A stretch of 26,561 bases of DNA from Chloromonas sp. AAM2 (Eukaryota; Chlorophyta; Chlorophyceae; Chlamydomonadales; Chlamydomonadaceae). Below, piece by piece: positions 9,880-20,396 of the stretch. Position 1 is the stretch's first letter, and each line of letters begins with the position of its first letter. The DNA lies in NCBI GenBank assembly GCA_004335635.1, contig QAXH01005664.1:15247-41807 (forward strand). Direction: 5' to 3'. A program made the position numbers and the translations under genes. The notes under the pieces were generated by a model. It was not told where the DNA came from and did not search any database. It saw nothing but the letters and a program-made list of their open reading frames with translations.

Positions 9880-12800
9880 GTCATCATTACATGGCTTTTC
9901 ATGGTTCAACCCACGGTACTGCAGCTAGACACAATATCTCTTCAAGAATAATGGTTTACTGACCACAGCATAACAGCACAGTAGACATAAACCACTTTAT
10001 TTTGGCTAACTCCTTTGGCTAACTCCCACACCACTGGCGTGTGGGGTGGCCAAAACGCAAATTATTCTTGCGTGACGTTTTAGGCCCTTCTCTGCTCCAA
10101 ATTTGTTTGTGAATGCCCAGAACTTTCATGCAAACTCATCAGGAGCAGCACGGTAAACTCCACATGAGAAATGCCACAGTAATAAGCCCACTTTCCTGAA
10201 TGCTGCCTTGTGCAGTTTGAGTAAGATATGCTGGATTTGCCTTCAGGCAATGCTTGTTTAGCTTACCATCCAAAAGTCAAAGCGTGGTTCGATTGCAGGG
10301 GGCGGCAGGCTTGCATCCACACGCATGCCAGACGCCCAGTTTTGCTCGTCAAAACGACCAGGAAATAGGGTCCTGAAGGCCTCTAGCACAAACCGCTCGC
10401 CTATCAACCCAATGTTGACAGCATCTCTGCCTTCCTGCGCTGATTTGGTAACTCTGGCCTGCGATGCATTCCCTGGTGCACTTGTGCGCTGGGCTGTTCT
10501 GTTATTGTCCTGTGCCCTTGATAACGCCGCGGAGATGCTACTGTTACACAGTCCCACTTCGTTGCCAGATGGCGCGGCTGGCTTGATGCTGCTGCTGCTG
10601 GCTGTCAGCCTCTGGAGCTGATTCAAGTTGAAGCTGCTGGCTGCAGACCAGTCAACATCGTCCAGAACCAAGCTTTCCTCGTCTTCCAATTCTTGTTCAC
10701 GTGGCAAGTCTAACTGCCCCGCCATCCCGCTAAGATCGTTGCTGTTGCTGTCAGTGTGGTTCCCATCAGCATGCAAAAGCGGGTTCACCATCCCTGGCGA
10801 ACTGCTGCTTCTGTGTGCTGGTATGTGTGCTGGTACATGCAGAATCCCTGGTGAGCTTTTCCTGTTATTAGCATCGGATGGTCCAACTGTCCTGCTGATG
10901 GATGCACCGGGCGTTTGCAGTCCGGTTGCATGCGCTTGAGCTGCACGCAGTTCAGACTGCTGCTGGATTATGAGTTCATGCACTGCCTCAATGCCCGCAC
11001 TGCTGAGCTGCTCAGCCAAAGCGTTCCCCGTAACACCATTTGAATCAGGTGAAGGCATTGGCAACGTGGACGCGCCAACCCTGCTATCTCCACTCGACGC
11101 TTGCCCTGGCGTTCTTCCAGTTCCTAATTTCTGCCATTCCAGGCTACCTAAGCTGGAGCTTGCTTCCACAAAATTGCACGGTTCAGCTGACTGCTGCAAT
11201 GGGCCATGGCCACCAGCAATCTCCACGCCTGCCAGATGGCACTGCTGATTAAGCGGATGGCGCTCAGCAGCCCTGCTCGCTTGCTGGCCAGCCAACCCAG
11301 TAACGCTTACTGGTGGTTGACATTCCTGTCCACTGATACCAGCTAGGCGTTCTGGCTTTTCCGTCAGGCTTGCTGGCGTGTCTGGCTGCCCATGAATGCT
11401 GGCTGCTTGACTGAGGTGACTCGCAGCGCCATCAGACTGCCTGGGCTGGTCGCTGATGCTTGCTAGTTGGCCTGTGGCTGCACTGCTGCGGCTTGATGAA
11501 TCTTCCTTGTTACTGTCTACCTGGTTTGGCTGCATTGTACCGTGAGCCGGCTGGTCCATTAGCCTGTTCACATTGACTGCCTGGCCCTTCAGCGCATGGC
11601 CTGCTTGTTTGCCTGGCTGCTCCTTGCCACCTGCTAGCTTGCCAATGCTGCCTGCTCCACCTGCCACCTGCTCCTTGCCAATGCTGCCTGAATGGTGCAC
11701 GAAACCTTGAGGCGTGTTGGGCTGCAGCCAGGCGGCTAAGTTTGGGTCGCAAAGTGCCTGGGGTGCTGGCACGTGTCCATGCTGCATGTCATGCGCTTGT
11801 GACATGCCAGGCTGGAGCATGCCGGCTGGTGACATGCCTGGCTGCATCATGGTAGCAAGAGAAGGGCCATCGTGAAGAGAACCCACAGCCGGTGCGTCAG
11901 GTGCCGCGCCAGACGGCATAACGGTGGGTGCTGGAAGGCCAAGGTGAAGAGACACCATAGATTGAGAATTAGGCTCTGGCTTGACACCAACAGCTGGAAC
12001 AGCCCGGTCCTTGTTGGCCAACGGCTGTCCTAGCTGCGACCTCGATGCTGGTGGCGTGGGCTGCCGCTTGCAAGTCTGTGTGTGTGCCTGCAAATTGGTT
12101 GCCAGTGCCTGTTCAGGCTGTGTCATGGTGGCTGCTGATTCGTTGAGCTCTGCCTTGCCTGCTGATGAAGGATCAGGCACTGACTGACCAGTCTGTTGCA
12201 AGCCAGGCTGTGAAATAGCACCTGGTGGCAGGAAACGCTGTGCTGCAGCATTCAGAGGCAGGATACCTTGAAGCAAGGCAGCATCTGCTGGTGAGGAGGC
12301 GGCAGGTGCTGGGTCTGGCAGTGGCTTGACGGCCGGTGCTGGGTCTGGCAGTGGCTTGGCGGCCGGTGCTGGGTCTGGCAGTGGCTTGGCGGCCGGTGCT
12401 GAGCCAAGCTGTGTCCTGGCGGCTGGTGCTAAATCAGGCTGCAGCCTGATAGCTGGTGCTGGTTTTGGCTGTGCGTCAGTGGCCAGCAACAAACTGGGCT
12501 CGGGCTGAGAAGAGGATGTGTCAAGGCCCAGCTTCTTGCACACATCAGATGGTAGCGGCGGTATGGAGTGCATGCCTAGCCACTGCTCCATGCTGGCTGG
12601 GCTGTCGTTCCGTTTAAGCATACTGAAAATCTTCTCTGCTGTCATGGCCAGGTGACTGGAGCCGAGCCACAAATCTGCAAGCATTCAACATCAGTTTTAC
12701 CAACTTTGTGTTACCGACCAAGGCAAGCCTCTGGGGGCAGGCCTTGCCATCATGCATGGAAATACATGGAGGTCTCAGACAAATTCAATCTCAGCCAAAC

Positions 12801-15800
12801 ACCAGCAGGCATTGTCTGATGCAGCCAGTGCACAGCCGGTACACCTGTGTGTAGGACCCCAAAGTAAAGCACAAGCACGCGATTGCAACCCAGATTGTGG
12901 GTCCCTGCTGCTGCACAGTGACGCGGTCTATCTATCGCTATAGCTATGTTTGCATCCGCTGGACAAGCTCTGTTGCGGCCATACAGGCGAAAGAATGCTG
13001 ACGCTTGACAACATTTCCTATTCTTGCTGCTTGTACTCAAACCATCAACCCACAGCATGTCTCTTGATCTGGTCTCACTCTCGTCCTGCAACCAACTGCA
13101 TAACACCGAGCCTTTTTATTCTGATCAAGTTTATTTCGAAGTTTTTATAATACTTCGGCCGTCTGTCATTGGGCTTGCACTGGCACCCACCTGCATAACA
13201 GCGTGCCACTGCATCCAACATGAGCTCTGTTCTGCTGGCATACGGGGTGATGTCGACCAGCAAACGCACACTGCCTTCTGTGCTAACCTCCGCTGCCACG
13301 CCCTCTTTGCTACTACGTGTGATATGCCCCAGGGTGGAGATCTTGGAGATCTCCTTTGCCTTCAAAACCGCCACACGTTTCTCACACAACAGTGTGATCA
13401 CACTGCCTGGAAACAGCCTGGCTGCAGAGAACTGGGATGAGTCGATGTGATGTGCAGCCCTCGCAACCCACTCCGTAGCAGAATGCAGCAGCTGAGTCAG
13501 CTCTGAGCACTCTGCAGGTTGACCAACGGTCTGTATGGTGTGCTGTATGGCAGCGGATAGTGGCTGGACTGGTGGTGTGCAGAGCTTTAGCAGATTGCGA
13601 AGGGCTGGTACTTCACTGGAAGGCAGAGCTAGGAAGTGCACGTTGGCTGCATCCCTGAACATCTCCGCCAGCTTTGGATCGTCGCCCAGATAGAGGGTGT
13701 GGGTTGCAGTGCTTGTGAAGGAGAGCTGGGCTCTGGATGTCTGGTTGGCTGAGCGGGCGAGGAGCACTGGCTGCTTCATGAGGTCTTTGATCCAATTAGG
13801 AGGAAAGCCATCGGCCCTGCAGGAGTGTCAACGCAAAAGGTTTCAATTCAATACGCACCAAGGCTTTGATTCAATACGCACCAAGGTTTCAATTCAATAC
13901 GCACCAAGGCTTGGATTCAATACGCACCAAGGTTTCAATTCAATACGCACCAAGGTTTCAATTCAATACGCATCAGGTTTGGCCTGACATGTTCCTGGCA
14001 TCCTGAGCAGTGATGAAATCTCTGAATGGTATTTGAACATGGTTTGAAACCAGGGTAATGCTGGCGGCGTCAGAAGTGTGATAAAGAAGCTTCAGTAGCT
14101 CGGAGCAGGAAAGGTGCCGTGCTTAGTCCTGAGGCTTGATGGTTCTGAACAAGCCTGGCAAAGCATCAGGATTGATACGCCCTACCCCCTCAACTTCACT
14201 ATCCAAGCTCCAAAGCCCGGCCTCTACAACTACTCCTACCGATATCCATTTTCTCCAATTTCAATCTCCACTTTCTGCTCAAATTTCTCACCTGTCCAGC
14301 ACCTCTGCCAGCGCCTTGTAGATGGCCACCACCTGATTGATCCTGCCCCTGCCGTCCACACTATCTGTGTCAACGGGTCGACACGTGGAGGCGAGCGAGA
14401 TGAGGGCAGTTCTCAGGTCCATGTCCGTACCATCCGGGATTTCCAGGACCTCCTGCAAGACATACGGCATGAGCCTGATGTATGCATGACTTTGCCACGC
14501 ACACGCCATATTCGCATGAGCTTCGGCAAAGGACACGCTGTTTCACGGGCCACAACTTCTGTGGGACATGTGCATGCCCAGCCTTGTGCACTAACCTTCT
14601 GCCAAAAGGCTGATCAACGTTTGCATTTCTTGCTCGCTAGTCACCGCACTCACACTCACACCAGCTTTCGCAGTGCATCAATTGCGCATCCATGTCAGTT
14701 CAATCCAGGTCAGTTCAATCCAAAAGGCTGATCAGCAAGTTCTTGCTCGCAAGCCACCACACCAGTCAGTCTTGCAATACCACCCCACCAGATGCACACA
14801 CCGTAAACAGCTTCTGGCAGCCCGGGTACAACTGCTTCAGCAGCACCAGTCCAGGCAGCAGGCTGGCTGCATGGTCGCTTGCCCAGCGCAGCCGTTTGTC
14901 CGTACTTGACACCCACTCCCCTGCCGCCGAAGGGCCTGAGGTACGTGTGCCTGGTGGAAGGTATATGTAGCGGTTGGCCGCGAATCGGAAGCGACGGTGC
15001 ACGTCCCTCCTGGCCTCTGGTTCAGCGCACTTGGTCCCCAGGTACTTGTACAAAGTGGAGACCTGGAGAAGAAATTCAAAACAAGCTTTCGTGAGTGTAA
15101 GTTCTGATAGTCAAATGGTTTAGCACCGACGTTCAAGAGTGCACAGAACGAAAGAAGAATATGTGCTTAGCCGCTGTGCTGGCGTGCTCAGCATGTTCAC
15201 TGCCAGAGCGTTGGTGTGGATGGGGCAGCACGGCTAGACACTAGTGTCGATGGATTGCTACAAGAACTAAACATACATACCAGTGGTCAATCATTGACCA
15301 CTGGTATCAATAACACACTGGATCAAGTCAACGCACTGTGGCCAGTATTACGTGCTCAGGTTCACAAACCACACCTGGTCAACATCGACGTCTTCCGAGC
15401 TGTCCTGTAGCTGCTTCAAGCGCTTGAGAAGTGCAGGCACACCCACGTCCCACTCCGCACCGAGCAGCGCCAGAAACTCCCACCCTCCTGCCTTGGGGTC
15501 TGGGACATCCACGCAGAGTACAGATTCGCCAAGCAGTGCTGCCAGGCTGTCACTGTGAATGAAACATTCGTGCAGCGGGTGTGGTTTTTCACTGCCCCTT
15601 ACTCGCACCCGGAGATTCTTCAGGGCATTGAAGACGTGTGTGCTGTTGCCCCCAGCATCAAACACAGTGCGCCAATCACCGGATGCTGTGCTGTTTGTGA
15701 GGGTGTTGGTTGCAGTTGCAGTACGCGTGTCTAACAATTCCCGTAGCATGCATAGAAACGCCATGTTGCGGTCCACGTTGTTTGCCTCCACAAGTCGTTC

Positions 15801-18800
15801 CAAGTCAGGCCCAAGCTGGTAGCTAATGCCTGTGTTGCTGCGATGCGGCACGGGGGCAGAACGCAGTATTGTGGCTAGCTCGGGTGCCTCAGCTAACCAG
15901 TCAGGGTGCACGTAAGACGTTTCTGATGGTGGTAGCACTTGTTGAAGGCTCCAGCCATGGCCTTCTGAGGGCAGATACGAAAGCATGGGCGTACTGTACT
16001 TTATGCCACCGTTTGCCTCCTCGTCAGTGTTCACACGTACGAGCATGTGTTGCATCTCCTGTCGCACAGTGTCATCACCAGCTACTGGCAATATAAATTG
16101 AGTCATCTGCAGCATCTCATAATCTGTGAAGGTGGCTGTGAGTTGCGTTCTGAGCGACAAGTCCTTGCAAAAGTGCAGGTACAGAAGCGCGATGTTTTGT
16201 AGTGTGAGATACCGCACACGCAACACGTCAGTCAGGAAAAACCAGCTTCCCACTACATCGACATGGTGTTTTGTTGAGCTGCTGCTACTGGAGTGAGCGG
16301 TGTCGTTGACCCCGGACAGGTGCAAGTTTTCGTCGTCCAGGATTGCACAACCGGACGCCTGCAGCAGCAGCGACGCCACAGTGGGTGCACCAGGCGCAGG
16401 CAGCAAGAGATCTTTGACAAGCCGGTATTGAATCGGATCGACAGCGTCGCCGCAGGAACGGTCGGCGGTGCCGATGACGTCGGCTGCGCGGATAAGCACA
16501 GAGGCTGAAAGGCCTTCCCTCAGCAGCTTGTCCGCCAAAACGGTCTCCATGTGCTGGAAGAAGAAGCGCAGGAGCATAAGCATGTGTCCACGCGTGCGCG
16601 AGGAGCACACAGCTGCCCGGCCTTGGCCGTACAGGGCGACAAGCTTGTGAAGGATGTCGCGCACGTCTGGTGCCTTGATGCCCAGCAGCGCTTCCAGATC
16701 AGCAACACTGGCTAAGATGACATGCACCTGAAGCACATAGTTGTCACACGTGAAGGTTGTTGGTATCCCACTCTACACGGCGCGGTTTGAGATTGTTGCA
16801 CGTGCACGACTGGCTTGACAGGAAGCCGAACATGGGTGGCACCACTGTCTGACTGATGAGGTCGCACGCACCGGCTATTTGATGAGGTTGGGAGATGAGT
16901 ACCAGAATGAGCATGGGTGTTCTAGGAACTAGCGACTGAGGGCCGCGTTATAACCAGGTCGCAGTTATCGCTCAAAGTCCGGCCATATCGGAGCTCAAAG
17001 TCCGGCCATATCGGACACGTCGTGGCCCATAACTTGCCAATCCGGCCACCGATTGAAGTGCTCAGTAACTCGTTGAATAGCTCGCAACGTGCAATGCCAT
17101 GGGATCGTCTGAGCAGACAGCGTGCTCCTTTCCGCCCCGATTATTGGATGGCGTGTTGGTCACTATGGCCCCCACCAATCTGGTCACCATGGCAGCCAGC
17201 CTACATCTGCACAAGCGCAGCGCATGCACTCCTGACTGCCGTCTACCAGCCTCACCTCGGGATGAATAAACTGCATGCCTGCTTCTCGCAAATCGCCCTC
17301 CACCTCGGAAAATTGACTGTCCAGAGGCAGGAACAAAGGGTGACCGGCAGGCAAAGGAGGCCCACCACCAGCTGTTCGCACAAGCAGCTGACGTGCTGCT
17401 GATCTGCCAACCTCTGACTGTAGTAGTTTCTCACGGTGTTGCAGCACATAGAGTAAGTGCTGGTCCAGCTGCACGCTGCTGAGAAACTTGCTGGCATCCA
17501 GCATGCCATGCAGCTTGCCCAAGGCTTGCACCACCATCAGCTCTGTTGGCTGCTGTATACCTAGGCATTGCTTCATGAAACTGAGCAGCATTTCGTCTGC
17601 GATCCACGCGTCTTGGTAGGCCGCTGTCCTGCAGAAGCGTACGATGCCAAATTTTGTGAGATCCTGACCCACAAGGAGTCTGTCATCCTCGTCAGGCAAA
17701 GGGAATTGCAGGTCGCAGCCCTTTGCATACTGACCATTTTCGCCTAGGACTAGGCAGCAGTCAGCGAGTCGCTGCTGTGTGCTGTTGCTGAACTGGCTGA
17801 CGTGCTGCTGCATGAACTTCAGGTGCTGCAGATTGCTTTCTGGTGTTGGTGACGGAGTCTGGCTGTAAAGGGCCAATAATCTTGTGCAGATGGCATCACT
17901 GGTCAGCTCTTGCACCCCACAGCTGATGTGCAGATACGACCACAATTCCTTCGCCTGATCCACGTGCAGGCTGTGAAAATAGGAGGCGTGGAGGAAGCGT
18001 AAGCCTGCTCGGTGCAAGTCAGCGGCCAAGTGCTGCTCTGTGGTGTCCAAGGGGAGGTGTAAAGAAGTGGCAGCTGCATACACACGGCAGCTGCAGCTGC
18101 CTGAACAAGCACATGCCTGGCGCAACTGCAGCTGTGACTTGTCTGCTGCCGTGAGGGCGTGCTTGTGCCTACAGGCAGAAAAAAACAACCAGAAGCGAAC
18201 AGGTGCTCACATGAAGCATCCCTTATAGCTGAACACTGCTAAGTGCAAATGAGACAAAAGGACGGGCATTTCCATGGCATTTTACAACCACCGACTGCAC
18301 AATGACGCGGAATTGGCTTCAAGATACGTGCAGAAATCCAACAGCAACGCACCAAACCCACTAACCAGAACAAAAGCCGCTACCCACCTGCAAAGAAAGT
18401 GAACATGTTGCTGGAGGTCCGCATCAGAGCAAGAGTGCACCGCGCCCGGGTACAGAGACAGAAGGTGTTTGGAAAGCATGGTAGAGTCAGCAAGGTGAAT
18501 GCCAAAGCGGATTCTGAGCATGTGGACCACATTGGCGTCCCATGTGGCCTCTGCCAGAAACCGCAGGTCTGAGAACAGGGCCAGTTCTGATTCGCTGAAG
18601 CTGTTGGTGTCCCATAACAGCAACCCGTGGGCTAAGGCCATATCTAAATCTCCAGCTACCCGGAAGATGGGAGCTGCTGTTTTCATGCTTACCCAATGCT
18701 CGCCTTCACACCCTGCGTGCACTAAGCATGCATACAGCTGCCTCAGCCACACAGACGGCTGCTTGCCCAGCAGCTGACTTGACATCGGGTGTGTCAAGCA

Positions 18801-20349
18801 TGCTGCAATGTCTGCAATGCTGAGTGGGCATGCACCGAACCGCTGCAAAACTTGCATGACCCTTTCCGCTTGACTGCACTTCAGCAGACCAGAGCTGCAG
18901 TAGCGTTTCGTGCTGTGCAGCTGCTCGAGCATGCTGTTAGTGACAAGAGGTCCGCCATCTTCTAAATCCCATGCAGGATTACGCAGCACGATGTCACTCG
19001 GCTTGACCAGTAGGCCTGAAGGGGTTGGAACACAGCTGCTGCTGGCAACCATCCGCACTAGTTCGTCTGCCAAGGGGCTGAAAAAACTGAAAGGAACTTC
19101 GCCCGGCAGAGGGATGAAGGCTAGGAAACTGAGCTTCAGTTGTGCGTGGCCTTGCAGCTTAGGCAGTGCTGTTCTGAGCAGCATATCAATGAGATTGCAT
19201 CTGAGTGCCTGGTTCCATTTGTGGTCTTCCATGATGCTTTCACGGTTTGCGCTCAGGAAGAAGTCAGCCTGCACCGAATAAACAGCAATGGGCGAGCAAG
19301 CAGGTTTCTCTTGGCAAAGCAAATATTATGGACAATCATGCGTTGAGTTTCTCTTGACCGGATCACTGATAGTGACGGAGCTGTATGCCTTGTAAAAGAA
19401 GAAAGCCGTGTCTAGCTGGCGGTACAACAAAACAGCAGGGATGATTGCACTCCCTGAATGTTGCACATGATGGGTGCGGGATTGGACTCAGAGCTGGGCT
19501 GGTTGAACTGAGCAAGCAATCGTTTTTCTTGCAGTCTGCGCTCAGCTTAGATCGACACAGTTCGCAATGTTGCTATTTCCGTCAGGCAAGCTGACCCTTC
19601 AAGGGACGGGGCTTGCATGGGACCGTTTTATGGAGTTGAGCCCACACGGCACCAAGTTGGCCAGGCCAAGGGCGATTTCGCCGGTTTCAGGCAAAGTCGT
19701 AGAGGGATTCCGAGTTTGAAAGCATTCTGTTGAGGTCGAGTTCAACCTTGGGCAGCCCAACCTTGTGATGTTTCCACTTGAGTTTGTTGATGTAATGAAT
19801 GCCGCACGATCTCAAAATGGGTTGCATGGCGCACCTGCAGCAGGAACTTGAGCCCAGACGGCTTGATGGGCAGCGTGGCATACGCACATGCATCGTCATG
19901 CGGCTTTGCATGCTTCTTGTGGTCCAGAGGAAACGCCATTGCCAGTTTCGTGGTGGTGGTGGTGGTGGTGGTGCCAGCAGGCTTGCCATTGCCGGGCTGA
20001 TGCTCCCTGCCTGCTGCGGGTGGTACACCAAACGCTGGCTGCGTCTGGCCGCTTCGTGACTGTGGAAGGTGCTCCCGCATGGATGCTGGCACGTCCACGT
20101 CAGCTGAGACCATGAAGAAAAGCCGCTTCACCACGTCTGTGTTGCTTTTCTGCACGAGCTGCCAGGTATCTCGACCCGCGCCGGAGTCAGTCTCGACAGT
20201 ATACTTGAAGGTGACGTGTGGCAGTACCAGCTCTAGTACCCTGCGTAATGCAAACAGAAAGACAAGCAAAAAAATGAAGTTTGCCAGTTCTGGGACAGTT
20301 TGTGTGAATAGGTATTACCTCCAGGAACCATGGTGTGTCAGTACAACAT

Positions 20350-20396
<47 letters not shown>

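Noticed and set aside
13839..13981. Regularly spaced repeats that could suggest CRISPR.
   Set aside because: Units are contiguous without unique spacers and lie in a eukaryotic intron.
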